A model generated the notes under the pieces. That model was not told the origin of the DNA and made no database searches. It worked only from the letters and a program-made list of their open reading frames with translations. The position numbers and the translations under genes were made by a program. Positions 16,904 through 25,162 of a stretch of 64,000 nucleotides of DNA are shown piece by piece. The DNA is from Acidobacteriota bacterium (lineage in GTDB: Bacteria; Acidobacteriota; Terriglobia; Acidiferrales; UBA7541), in NCBI GenBank assembly GCA_003167215.1, contig PMTV01000015.1, positions 49,467 to 113,466 of the forward strand, read 5' to 3'. Positions within the stretch are counted from its first letter, which is position 1, and each line of letters begins with the position of its first letter.

Positions 16904-18445
16904 ATGACACGAAGAATATTTGCGTTTGCTTGCGCAGCGGTTCTTGTTTTTCTCATAGCGCGGCCTGCGGTTTCCGCGCCCGGCCAGTCCGCAACGGGGA
17001 GTTCCGCGCAATCCGATGACGGAACTCTCAAGGCGCTGGCTGATGTCGCCGGCGCCGGAATGATGAAGACCGACACGTATGAGAATCTCCGCGAGCTGAG
17101 CGACGATATCGGCGCTCGCGTGACCGGCTCGCCCGAAGCGGCCAAGGCCATAACCTGGGGCATTGAAAAAATGAAGAGTTTCGGCCTTGAGAACGTCCAC
17201 GCGGAAACATGGCAGATTTCGCGCGGCTGGACGCGGATTTCCGCCAGTGCCGAGATGATCTCTCCAATTCGTCGTCGCCTGATGATCGATGCCATGGGTT
17301 GGGTAGGCTCAACTTCCGCCGGAGGCGCGGAAGCCGACGTCCTACCAGTCAATTCATACCAGCTCGAAGACGAAATGAAGAACCCGGCAAGTTGGAAAGG
17401 GAAAGTCCTGCTCATCGTTCACAAAGGCGAAGCGCCAAAAGATCAGATGGCTAGTTTCGCGAAGTTTGGGGCCTTCCTGAAGGCAGCCCACGATGCGGGA
17501 GCAATAGCGGTTATCGGCGGCCAGGGCGGCAGCACCGCACAAGGCATGCATCTGACTCATACTGGCGCTCTCGGCTTTGACACGTACTACGACATTCCCG
17601 TGGTCAGCATGGCGGCGGAGGATCAGCAGCAGCTTGAACGCTATTTGGAACACGGCAAAACGGTGCGTTTGAAAATCAACGTACAAAATAGAGTAACGGA
17701 TGGCGCAGTCGAAACTGCCAATGTCGTCGGCGATATTCGCGGCACGGAACACCCCGAGCAAATCGTTGTAGTCGGGGGCCATCTTGATTCCTGGGATTTG
17801 GCGTCCGGTGCTACCGACAACGGGTTTGGCGCCACCGCCGCGCTGGGCGCAGCACAAGCCATAATGAGGTCCGGACACAAGCCGCGACGGACGATTCGCT
17901 TCGTGTTGTTTACCGGAGAAGAAGAAGGCTTGCTGGGTTCGATTGCCTACGTGAAAGCTCATCAGAGTGAAATGGCCAATCACATCGCTGCCGTGATTCT
18001 TGATAACGGACAAGGGCCGATCGTCGGCTTCCAGCTCGGAGGGCGCGCGGATCTGATCCCCGACGTTCAGAAATTCGCCACTTCACTCCAAGCTTTCGGG
18101 GAGATGAAAGTAGATGACGACGTTGAATTCGGGACCGATACAGGCCCATTCATCCTTGCGGGGCTGCCGGGAATCAATCTGGACCAGGATTCGCCGGAGT
18201 ATAAATACACGCACCATTCCCCGGTGGACACGTTCGATAAAGTGCAGGCCGATATTCTGGATCGGGACGCCACGGTGATGGCGCTGACCGCGTATTGGAT
18301 CGCCGATCGTCCGGAGCGGCTCGCGAGCCCGTGGCCGCGGGAAAAGACGGCGCAGATGCTGGTAGATAAGCAGCAAGATGCCGTTCTGAAACTCTTCGGA
18401 TTGTGGCCGTTTGGAGATCTGGACAGCGCGCCGCAGGAGAAATAG
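16904..18445 (+). CDS. Secreted M28-family zinc aminopeptidase/carboxypeptidase
   Basis: 513 residues with a signal peptide (cleavage near PAVSAPG, about 25). A protease-associated (PA) domain spans roughly 140-270 and is followed by the M28 catalytic core: GGHLDSWD with His293, bridging Asp305 in GATDNG, the 'LFTGEEEGLLGS' Glu pair near 339-340, 'VILDNGQG', and a C-terminal ligand His in 'KYTHHSPVDTFDKV'. All expected zinc ligands are visible, so activity on peptides in the periplasm or medium is likely. Architecture and length resemble carboxypeptidase Q-like members. It appears monocistronic, convergent with the VIT gene 24 bases away. Confidence 0.92.
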   Translation: MTRRIFAFACAAVLVFLIARPAVSAPGQSATGSSAQSDDGTLKALADVAGAGMMKTDTYENLRELSDDIGARVTGSPEAAKAITWGIEKMKSFGLENVHAETWQISRGWTRISASAEMISPIRRRLMIDAMGWVGSTSAGGAEADVLPVNSYQLEDEMKNPASWKGKVLLIVHKGEAPKDQMASFAKFGAFLKAAHDAGAIAVIGGQGGSTAQGMHLTHTGALGFDTYYDIPVVSMAAEDQQQLERYLEHGKTVRLKINVQNRVTDGAVETANVVGDIRGTEHPEQIVVVGGHLDSWDLASGATDNGFGATAALGAAQAIMRSGHKPRRTIRFVLFTGEEEGLLGSIAYVKAHQSEMANHIAAVILDNGQGPIVGFQLGGRADLIPDVQKFATSLQAFGEMKVDDDVEFGTDTGPFILAGLPGINLDQDSPEYKYTHHSPVDTFDKVQADILDRDATVMALTAYWIADRPERLASPWPREKTAQMLVDKQQDAVLKLFGLWPFGDLDSAPQEK

Positions 18446-18469
18446 AAACCAGTTCGGCGCAGAAAACAC

Positions 18470-19168
18470 TTATTTGCTGATAAGTCGCGCGATGCAGAAG
18501 GCTGCCGCTGCGGCAAGACCTCCGACCAGGACGGTCTGCAAGCCGCCACGCAACGGCTTGACTCCGGTGTAATGCCCTTTGATCGCGCCGAAAAAGAAAA
18601 GTGCCAGCAGCGTCACTCCAATCGAAACCCAGAGCGCGTCCATCACGTTCTTCATCATTATGTAAGACGCTAGCGGAATAAGCCCGCCCACGATGTACGA
18701 CGCTGCGATCGTTCCGGCACTGCGGCCCGCGCGCGTGGGATCCGGCGGTTCCAAACCAAGCTCGAAACGCATCATAAAATCGACCCACTTTTTCTGATTC
18801 GATGTGATGGCGCTCACGATCGGCGCCATTTGCTCCTGCGAAAGGCCGTAATCGCGAAAAACCTTGGCGACTTCTTCTGTTTCAATTTCCGGTAGCTCAA
18901 CCGTCTCTCGATACTCACGGTCGAGCTCGGATGCGTAGTGTTCGGTGTCTGTTTGCGCAGCGAGATAGCCGCCCAAGCCCATGGCGATTGAGCCTGCCGC
19001 AATTTCCGCCAGTCCTGCTGTCACCACGATGCCGGTCGACGCAATCGCTCCCGTTAGACCCGCTGCAAGCGCGAATGGGACAGTCAGACCATCTGACATC
19101 CCGATGACGATATCGCGCACTGCTGCTGTCGCGGTGAAGTGCTTTTCCACGTGTTCGACAGATGGCAT
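18470..19168 (-). CDS. VIT1/CCC1-family membrane transporter (Fe/Mn-type)
   Basis: 232 residues from the ATG at 19168, which has GGAGGAG 7 bases upstream; an ATG at 19270 would add 34 unlikely residues. About five membrane helices: 'RDIVIGMSDGLTVPFALAAGL' carries the conserved Asp and Gly of helix 1, then 'AGLAEIAAGSIAMGLGGYLAAQTD' with the conserved Glu and Met, a cytoplasmic Glu-rich loop (ELDREYRETVELPEIETEE) like the metal-binding domain of plant VIT1, and three C-terminal helices. By family it moves ferrous iron or manganese out of the cytosol. It is divergent from superoxide dismutase, a plausible metal/oxidative-stress pairing. Confidence 0.88.
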   Translation of the reverse strand: MPSVEHVEKHFTATAAVRDIVIGMSDGLTVPFALAAGLTGAIASTGIVVTAGLAEIAAGSIAMGLGGYLAAQTDTEHYASELDREYRETVELPEIETEEVAKVFRDYGLSQEQMAPIVSAITSNQKKWVDFMMRFELGLEPPDPTRAGRSAGTIAASYIVGGLIPLASYIMMKNVMDALWVSIGVTLLALFFFGAIKGHYTGVKPLRGGLQTVLVGGLAAAAAFCIARLISK

Positions 19169-19230
19169 CTTCGGCTCCTCCAAAACATCTAAATATCGAG
19201 CGTCTGTTCCGTTGGCCCCTGTAAGGCGCG

Positions 19231-19236
19231 TATAAT
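19231..19236 (+). promoter_or_regulatory. Possible -10 element of the superoxide dismutase gene
   Basis: TATAAT, 36 bases before the sod start, in the 103-base divergent gap with the VIT gene. No good -35 is visible at the right distance, so it is tentative. Confidence 0.35.
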
Positions 19237-19271
19237 TATGGGGCAGGAACCGAATATTCGGGAGGTACATA

Positions 19272-19916
19272 ATGATCCAAACTGGACAAGGAGCTGCTCC
19301 CCAGATGACTTTTACATTGCCACCGTTGCCTTACGCATTCGACGCACTGGAACCCTACATCGACGCGAAGACCATGGAGATTCATCACGACAAGCATCAC
19401 GCGGCATACGTTACGAACCTCAACAAAGCTCTCGAGGGAAATGCCGAGCTTCAAAAGCTTTCCGTCGAAGACCTGTTGGCGCAAATCAACAAAGTACCCG
19501 AAAACATCCGCACCGCTGTTCGCAACAATGGCGGCGGCCACATGAATCATTCCATGTTTTGGAAGATTATGAAGAAGGGCGGTGGTGGCGAACCCAGCGG
19601 TGATCTTGCTGGCGCTATCAAGTCCTCCTTCGGAAGCTTTGCCGATTTCAAAACCAAGTTTAACGACGCAGCCACAAAGCGTTTTGGTTCAGGCTGGGCT
19701 TGGCTTCTGTTCCGCGACGGCAAAGTAACCATCGAGTCCTCGGCGAATCAGGACAACCCGATCATGGACGGCGGCAAGGCGTTTTTTGGACTGGACGTCT
19801 GGGAGCACGCCTACTACCTGAAATATCAAAATCGCCGGCCGGAATATATCGAGGCTTGGTGGAACGTGATCAACTGGGCGCAAGTTGCTGAGAATTACGC
19901 CCACGCTAAGAAGTAG
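19272..19916 (+). CDS. sodA: Superoxide dismutase, Fe/Mn family, probably Mn type
   Basis: 214 residues, ATG preceded by GGGAGG. Metal ligands are His38 (MEIHHDKHH), His93 (MNHSMFW), Asp175 and His179 (LDVWEHAYY). The second-sphere Gln lies in 'ANQDNP' and the helix has GGHMNH, the arrangement typical of Mn rather than Fe enzymes; the metal cannot be fixed by sequence alone. About 11 residues precede the usual start ([10 protein letters not shown]), and an internal ATG at 19305 would give the standard N-terminus, but the ribosome binding site favours 19272. It lacks a signal peptide, so it is cytoplasmic and converts superoxide to peroxide and oxygen. Confidence 0.95.
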   Translation: MIQTGQGAAPQMTFTLPPLPYAFDALEPYIDAKTMEIHHDKHHAAYVTNLNKALEGNAELQKLSVEDLLAQINKVPENIRTAVRNNGGGHMNHSMFWKIMKKGGGGEPSGDLAGAIKSSFGSFADFKTKFNDAATKRFGSGWAWLLFRDGKVTIESSANQDNPIMDGGKAFFGLDVWEHAYYLKYQNRRPEYIEAWWNVINWAQVAENYAHAKK

Positions 19917-19950
19917 CAATTGCAACCTTCCGTTCATTTCAGCGGTTCTC

Positions 19951-19988
19951 CCAGCGACGTCCAGTGCACCTCGCACGGACGTCGCGGG
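19951..19988 (+). terminator. Strong hairpin after superoxide dismutase
   Basis: GCGACGTCC (19954-19962) pairs perfectly with GGACGTCGC (19977-19985), with an inner GTGC/GCAC pair, and can extend by CCC/GGG. It begins 38 bases after the sod stop. There is no good T-run on either side, so it may act as an mRNA 3'-end stabiliser rather than an intrinsic terminator. Confidence 0.45.
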
Positions 19989-20086
19989 GAGCTTCTAATC
20001 TTCTCGCATCGCCCCCGCAGAACCTAAAAGTGGAAACCACCAACGCGACGCGCACGTCGCACCCAGCAGGCCAAGGAGCCTGAGCG

Positions 20087-20959
20087 ATGACTCGCGGACT
20101 TGCAGTTTTGCCTCTACTCATTTCGACGCTTTGCGTCATCACACCTGCTCAAACGAATCCACACCAGGATCGCAAAAAAATCTTGGCGGATATCGTGATC
20201 GAAAGCGGCGAGACCGCGAAAGATGTCCAATGTTTCATGTGTAGCGTCCATGTTCGCGGCCGCGTTACTGGCGACCTGGTTACCTTCGGCGGAGCCATAT
20301 TTGTCGAGGGAAGAGTTGATCACGATGCGATTGCAATCGGCGGCCGCATCGAATCGAATTCGAACAGCACAATTGCAGGCGCCGCAATCTCCGTGGGCGG
20401 ATATATCCTGCGTCAGGAAAATTCCGTCATCGCCGGCGATTCAAAATCTCTGCCTTACGTGCTCATTCCCGGCCAATATCGCCCGACAATTCTCGGCAGC
20501 ATCACACTCGCGCTGATCAACGTGCTCTTTGTGGCCTTGGGTTATTTGCTTGTTCGTGAGAAACGCGCTGAAACTTTCGCGCGCGCAATCGAGGGCCGCC
20601 CGGCTTCGGTGTTCTTCGCCGGCATCTTTTTGTTTCTCATATTTTATGGTCTGGACTGGCTGACGGGCTATCTGGGGCCAATGGAAATCCCGTCAGATAT
20701 CGTATTGTTGGTAGTCCTCCTAGCTATCGCTGCCGCAGGCGCCACCGGCTTGGGATATTGGGTAGCTCGCGTGGCATTTCCCGGAACCAGGGGAATCTGG
20801 GCCACCATCGGCGGAGTTTTGGCGCTGTCGTTGCTCGAGCTTGTGCCGCTGCTGGGTTTGCTCGTCTTTGCAGTTGGCTTGATAATGTCCGTCGGCGCTT
20901 CGTTAACCACACGCTTTGGATCCCGCGAAGTTGCAGTTTCCACCCATGCAGTCAGTTAA
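20087..20959 (+). CDS. Membrane protein with a polymer-forming (bactofilin-like) domain
   Basis: 290 residues with a signal peptide ([15 protein letters not shown]). Residues about 35-120 show repeated short beta-strand turns ('[29 protein letters not shown]', split here by eye) like the right-handed beta-helix of polymer-forming cytoskeletal/DUF583 proteins, here on the exported side. Four membrane helices follow (about 148-168, 188-208, 212-240, 245-275). No catalytic motif is visible. The ATG follows GGAGCCTGAGCG. Its last 57 bases overlap the convergent MoaD-like gene. Role unknown; envelope organisation is a guess. Confidence 0.75.
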   Translation: MTRGLAVLPLLISTLCVITPAQTNPHQDRKKILADIVIESGETAKDVQCFMCSVHVRGRVTGDLVTFGGAIFVEGRVDHDAIAIGGRIESNSNSTIAGAAISVGGYILRQENSVIAGDSKSLPYVLIPGQYRPTILGSITLALINVLFVALGYLLVREKRAETFARAIEGRPASVFFAGIFLFLIFYGLDWLTGYLGPMEIPSDIVLLVVLLAIAAAGATGLGYWVARVAFPGTRGIWATIGGVLALSLLELVPLLGLLVFAVGLIMSVGASLTTRFGSREVAVSTHAVS

Positions 20960-21301
20960 ATTTTGAAGATGCTTGCGGCAACATGAGATTTGAGCCGCAA
21001 CTCTCTGACCTCCGGCAATGGCTCCCAAGATGAAAAATGGCTCGGCCCCCGAGGCCACTGCATCGGGCAGTGGCGCGTCCGGCGGTTCATGGGTGACATC
21101 CTCTTCGCAGGCGAAGAACCGCAGAAACGGCCGACGCTCTTGCGTGACCTGGTCGCGTATGGTGCCGCGCAGCATCGGAAAGCGGGCTTCGAGCGCGTCG
21201 AGGATCGAGCGTTGAGTGGCCTGACCCTCGACCTCCAGTTGCACATCGCCGCTTACATGCGCCAGTGTCCGCAGATGTGACGGCAGTACAACGGTAATCA
21301 T
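20903..21301 (-). CDS. MoaD/ThiS-like ubiquitin-fold protein with a C-terminal extension
   Basis: 132 residues. Residues 1-98 have the beta-grasp pattern of small sulfur-carrier proteins ('[14 protein letters not shown]', '[15 protein letters not shown]', '[11 protein letters not shown]'). In the family the Gly-Gly is the terminal, thiocarboxylated end; here Gly97-Gly98 is followed by 34 more residues rich in Cys and basic residues, running into the opposite strand of the membrane-protein gene. Either the tail is cleaved, or the stop has been lost, or the protein no longer carries sulfur. The ATG overlaps the stop of the BNR protein gene (ATGA), so the two are translationally coupled. Confidence 0.75.
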   Translation of the reverse strand: MITVVLPSHLRTLAHVSGDVQLEVEGQATQRSILDALEARFPMLRGTIRDQVTQERRPFLRFFACEEDVTHEPPDAPLPDAVASGAEPFFILGAIAGGQRVAAQISCCRKHLQNLTDCMGGNCNFAGSKACG

Positions 21302-22413
21302 GGGAGTGTCTGAACCTCCACGGAAAGGACGGCGGGCAGATCCCGTACGATGGGGGTCCAGTTGTCACCTGCGTCTGCGGATGCGTACACCTGCCCGCCG
21401 GTGGTTCCAAAATACACGCCGCAAGAATCGAGCGCGTCCGTGGCCATCGCGTCCCGCAACACATTTACGTAACAGTCGCTTTGCGGCAAACCGTTCGTCA
21501 GCGCCTCCCATTCGTTTCCGCCTGCCGTGCTGCGGTGCACGCGCAGCTTCCCATCGGGCGGATAATGCTCCGAATCACTCTTGATCGGCACCACGAAAAT
21601 TGTCTCCGGCTCGTGCGCATGAACGTCAATTGCGAAGCCGAAATCGGTGGGCAAGTTTCCGCTTATCTCTTGCCACGAGTCCCCGGCATTGTCGCTGCGC
21701 ATGACGTCCCAGTGCTTCTGCATGAAAAGCACATCCGGACGCGACCGGTGCATGGCGATATGGTGAACGCAGTGGCCAACCTCGGCAGTCGGGTCCGGGA
21801 TATGTTCTGACCTCAAGCCGCGGTTGATTGGTTTCCAAGTCTTGCCTGCGTCGTCGGTCCGGAACGCACCCGCTGCTGAGATGGCAACGAACATTCGGTC
21901 CGGGTGGCTCGGATCCAAAATAATTGTGTGCAGGCACAACCCGCCCGCACCTGGCTGCCACGACGGCCCCGAGCCATGACCGCGGAGGCCGGAAAGCTCC
22001 ACCCACGTTTGGCCACCATCAATTGACCGGAACAACGCGGCGTCTTCCGCTCCGGCATACACAGTATCGGGATCGGCCAGCGATGGCTCCAGGTGCCACA
22101 CGCGCTTGAACTCCCACGGATGCGGCGTGCCGTCATACCACTGGTGAGTGCCGGGGATGCCGTCGTAAGCAAATTTGTTGCCGACAGGTTCCCACGACTT
22201 GCCGCCGTCGTTGGATCGTTGGATAAGCTGCCCGAACCACCCTGTGGACTGCGATGCATACAGCCGATTCGGATCAACCGGGGATCCCTTCACGTGGTAA
22301 ATCTCCCAGCCCGCAAAGTGCGGGCCACTGATGTCCCAATGCTTGCGCTTCGCGTCGGAAGTGAGGACGAACGCGCCCTTCCGGGTCCCCACCAATACTC
22401 GTACGCTGCTCAT
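21298..22413 (-). CDS. BNR/sialidase-type beta-propeller protein
   Basis: 371 residues, ATG preceded by AAGGAGGAAGAG. It carries repeated Asp-box/BNR motifs: '[12 protein letters not shown]', '[12 protein letters not shown]', '[12 protein letters not shown]', '[12 protein letters not shown]', '[12 protein letters not shown]'. This gives a six- or seven-bladed propeller of the VPS10/photosystem-stability type. There is no signal peptide, so it is probably cytoplasmic. No sialidase Arg triad could be assigned, so a catalytic glycosidase role is not supported. It is coupled to the MoaD/ThiS-like gene, a pairing I recall from other bacteria; the joint function is unknown. Confidence 0.82.
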   Translation of the reverse strand: MSSVRVLVGTRKGAFVLTSDAKRKHWDISGPHFAGWEIYHVKGSPVDPNRLYASQSTGWFGQLIQRSNDGGKSWEPVGNKFAYDGIPGTHQWYDGTPHPWEFKRVWHLEPSLADPDTVYAGAEDAALFRSIDGGQTWVELSGLRGHGSGPSWQPGAGGLCLHTIILDPSHPDRMFVAISAAGAFRTDDAGKTWKPINRGLRSEHIPDPTAEVGHCVHHIAMHRSRPDVLFMQKHWDVMRSDNAGDSWQEISGNLPTDFGFAIDVHAHEPETIFVVPIKSDSEHYPPDGKLRVHRSTAGGNEWEALTNGLPQSDCYVNVLRDAMATDALDSCGVYFGTTGGQVYASADAGDNWTPIVRDLPAVLSVEVQTLP

Positions 22414-22664
22414 CTCTTCCTCCTTAGCAGAAACTCACGACACACCAGAACATCGACCGCGAAGACGAGCGCGGGTAGCAGTTGGGGCACCGGCGCCACA
22501 TCCCCGTGGAAGTTTACGCTTCGGACGCCAAAAATGTTTCTCGCTCGTGCCTTGCGTGGTCTTTTTTCGTAGGAAGACGGCGTGTCGAAGACACTCCTAT
22601 ATTTTGGCAGCGGTGCCCTAAAACAGTTGAGTTGGCGGAGACTTCGTTGTATAAGGCTGAAGCG

Positions 22665-22988
22665 ATGATTTTAAGCCGTCCAACGCGCAGCAGGCTCCGC
22701 TTTGCGGTCGTATCGGCTCTCTTGTTCTGCGCCCTCGCGTTCGTCGAATTTCCAGAGCTACTCAGCCTCAAGGATGATACTTCGAACGACTTCACCCTGC
22801 TGGTCTCCAGACAGGCCGTCTCTTCGCCAAACAGCACGATTAAACCCGCGCAGACGCCAGTCGCGATTCCTATCCGGGAAGTCAGCCTTCACGCGCCGAT
22901 TTCGAATCTGCTGGCACTTTCGTTTCCTGACACCCTGGCTCACTCATCCATCGACTACCTGCATCTGCTCTGCGTTCATAGGACATAA
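22665..22988 (+). CDS. Small exported or membrane-anchored protein, unknown
   Basis: 107 residues from the ATG at 22665, with a weak AAGGCTGA upstream. One hydrophobic segment near the N-terminus (RFAVVSALLFCALAFVEF) after Arg residues looks like a signal anchor. The rest is Ser/Thr/Pro-rich with no recognised domain. The frame stays open upstream to 22482, but that part looks non-coding. A lone gene between the BNR operon and the next small ORF; moderate doubt that it is real. Confidence 0.45.
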   Translation: MILSRPTRSRLRFAVVSALLFCALAFVEFPELLSLKDDTSNDFTLLVSRQAVSSPNSTIKPAQTPVAIPIREVSLHAPISNLLALSFPDTLAHSSIDYLHLLCVHRT

Positions 22989-23118
22989 ACCTCTGTTTCT
23001 TTTCTGAAGTTGCTCGCTTTCCGATATTCATAAACCAAACGGGATCATCCCGCGAATGCTTCCCGATTCGCAGGCTTTTCTCCTTGGCAATACTTCACAG
23101 AAAAGGAGCACGTGCATC

Positions 23119-23316
23119 ATGCGACCGACTTTAATAGCTACAGACCAAAGGATTCTCCATCAGTATCTGCAAGACCTGATTTGCCAAGCAAACACGGTGG
23201 AAGAGGTTGACATCCTTGTCGAAGTGTTGATGTCGCTGCAATACGCGGCCCGTCCCATTTCGGCAACGCTGTCGGCAAACCCACTGAGGATCGTTCACGG
23301 CAAATCTGGGCGCTGA
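23119..23316 (+). CDS. Small hypothetical protein, helical
   Basis: 65 residues. The ATG at 23119 has AAAAGGAG about 11 bases upstream, a slightly long spacing. The sequence has an amphipathic helical middle (LHQYLQDLICQANTVEEVDI) with acidic residues and a basic C-terminus. No family recognised. The candidate structured RNA starts about 40 bases after its stop. Confidence 0.45.
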   Translation: MRPTLIATDQRILHQYLQDLICQANTVEEVDILVEVLMSLQYAARPISATLSANPLRIVHGKSGR

Positions 23317-23356
23317 TTTCGTCACTCCGCAGCACGGTGTTGACTTCCTTTTTGTA

Positions 23357-23446
23357 GCGCATTTACCCTTCGGTAGCCGGGCGACGGGAGGGTATGCGCG
23401 GGTCTGTGTTCTTTCACCATCGTCTTAAGATGCCGGACGGCTACCG
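23357..23446 (+). ncRNA. Candidate structured RNA element (hairpin plus loop pseudoknot)
   Basis: GCGCA (23357-23361) pairs with TGCGC (23395-23399) and TACCCT with AGGGTA inside it, giving an 11-pair hairpin with one mismatch. Its loop contains CGGTAGCCG (23371-23379), perfectly complementary to CGGCTACCG at 23438-23446, which would form a 9-pair pseudoknot. There is no T-run after it. It lies 160 bases before the GH39 gene, on the same strand, so it could be a leader element, or part of the 3' end of the upstream small gene. I could not match it to a known riboswitch class. Confidence 0.35.
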
Positions 23447-23607
23447 CATTGCGCCGCATTGGTATCCTCAGCACGAAAACGTTTTCTTAATTGCACGCGG
23501 CAGGCGCCGGCCCGCGAGCGAACCAGAAAACCTTGGGCCGGCAGCGGAATCTGTGACATGCTGATTCCTCTGCTACCACTCCTCAACTGTCTGCGAGGTT
23601 TCTCCGA

Positions 23608-25122
23608 ATGAAGCGGACATTCTTCGTGTTGTGCATCGTTGCTTCCGTTTCGTTTTGCGTGTCCGCGCAAAACGCTAATTCGCAGGAGTCCAAGGCGGCC
23701 GAAACGATTCAGGTGGACGCGCGGGCGAAGGGAGAGCCCTTTCCACATTTTTGGGAGCAAATGTTCGGCTCCGGCCGCGCAATCCTTTCGCTGCGGGAAA
23801 GTTACCGAAACGATTTGCGCGAAGTGAAAGCGGCGACGGATTTCAAATACATCCGCTTTCACGCGATTTTTCACGACGAGGTCGGAGTGTACGATGAAGA
23901 CGCCGCGGGAAAACCAGTTTACAATTTTTCCTACGTTGACCAGATTTACGACGGTTTGCTGAAAGACGGAGTGCGACCTTTCGTCGAACTGAGCTTCATG
24001 CCCACGAAGCTCGCAGCGGAAAACGACATTCAGTCCTTCTGGTACAAGCCCAATGTTTCGCCGCCCAAGGATTACAAGAAGTGGGGCGAACTTGTGGGCC
24101 AGTTCGCAAGGCATCTTGTCGAGCGGTACGGCATCGATGAAGTTTCGCAATGGTATTTTGAAGTGTGGAACGAGCCCAACCTCGATTTTTGGGCCGGCGT
24201 TCCGAAGGAACAGACTTACTACCAGCTTTACGACGCGGCCGCGCGAGAGCTAAAACTCGTCAGCCCGCGGCTGAAAGTGGGAGGACCGGCGACGGCACAG
24301 GCTGCCTGGGTGGATCGCTTCATTCAGCACGTTGCGCAGGACAACGTGCCTGCGGATTTCGTGTCCACGCACGTCTACGGCAACGATTTGGCTTCGGATG
24401 TTTTCGGCACGCAGGAACAAATTCCGAGATCGCAAATGGTTTGCCGTGCCGTTCGAAAAGTTCACGATCAAATCAACAGCTCTGTTCGTCCACATCTGCC
24501 CTTGATCTGGAGCGAATATAATGCCAGCTATAAGAACGAAACGGACGTGACCGATTCCATTTACATGGGGCCGTGGATGGCCGATACCATCCGCCAGTGC
24601 GACGGGCTGGTGGACATGATGAGCTACTGGACATTTTCCGACGTGTTCGAAGAACAAGGTGTGGTGAAGCGCCCATTCTATGGCGGTTATGGACTGATTG
24701 CGGAGGATAGCTTGCCGAAGCCGGCATTTAATGCTTTCAAGCTGTTGCACCGTTTGGGCGACACAAGAATTCCAGTGAACGGCGATGACATTCTTGCAAC
24801 GCGGCGTGCGGACGGCAGGTTGGTGATGGCGGTCTGGAATTTATCTGCGCCGGGAGGCAATGGCGAGTCGAAGGACATCGTGCTGCAATTGAGCTCTTTG
24901 GCCGGGAAAAACCAAGCCTTCGTGTACCGGCTGGATGCAGACCATGGATCGCTGCTGAAAGCGTACGCGGAGATGGGCAGCCCCGCAGATCCCACCCAAG
25001 CGCAAGTTCAATCTCTTCGGCATGCGGCCCGATTGCTCGCGCCGGAATCAACGTCCATCCAGAATGGCCGGATCGAGTTACAGCTGCCATCTAACGCCCT
25101 GGCCCTTATCGAAGTTTATTGA
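23608..25122 (+). CDS. Secreted glycoside hydrolase family 39 (beta-xylosidase-like)
   Basis: 504 residues with a signal peptide (cleavage near VSAQNA). The (beta/alpha)8 barrel carries the acid/base Glu189 in 'EVWNEPNLDFWAG' and the nucleophile Glu303 in 'LIWSEYNASYKNE', the clan GH-A pattern of GH39, followed by a beta-sandwich domain from about 390. Known GH39 enzymes act on beta-xylosides or alpha-iduronides; the substrate cannot be decided. It is exported, so it would act on plant or microbial polysaccharide. It is convergent with the glucan synthase gene 40 bases away. Confidence 0.9.
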   Translation: MKRTFFVLCIVASVSFCVSAQNANSQESKAAETIQVDARAKGEPFPHFWEQMFGSGRAILSLRESYRNDLREVKAATDFKYIRFHAIFHDEVGVYDEDAAGKPVYNFSYVDQIYDGLLKDGVRPFVELSFMPTKLAAENDIQSFWYKPNVSPPKDYKKWGELVGQFARHLVERYGIDEVSQWYFEVWNEPNLDFWAGVPKEQTYYQLYDAAARELKLVSPRLKVGGPATAQAAWVDRFIQHVAQDNVPADFVSTHVYGNDLASDVFGTQEQIPRSQMVCRAVRKVHDQINSSVRPHLPLIWSEYNASYKNETDVTDSIYMGPWMADTIRQCDGLVDMMSYWTFSDVFEEQGVVKRPFYGGYGLIAEDSLPKPAFNAFKLLHRLGDTRIPVNGDDILATRRADGRLVMAVWNLSAPGGNGESKDIVLQLSSLAGKNQAFVYRLDADHGSLLKAYAEMGSPADPTQAQVQSLRHAARLLAPESTSIQNGRIELQLPSNALALIEVY

Positions 25123-25162
25123 TTCGCATCTCTCGTTAGCGGGCTGGCTTCTTGAGAAAGAC

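Noticed and set aside
23357..23446. Known riboswitch or glnA-type RNA
   Set aside because: Only loose similarity to parts of the glnA/downstream-peptide motif and none to c-di-GMP or SAM classes; kept only as an unassigned structured candidate.
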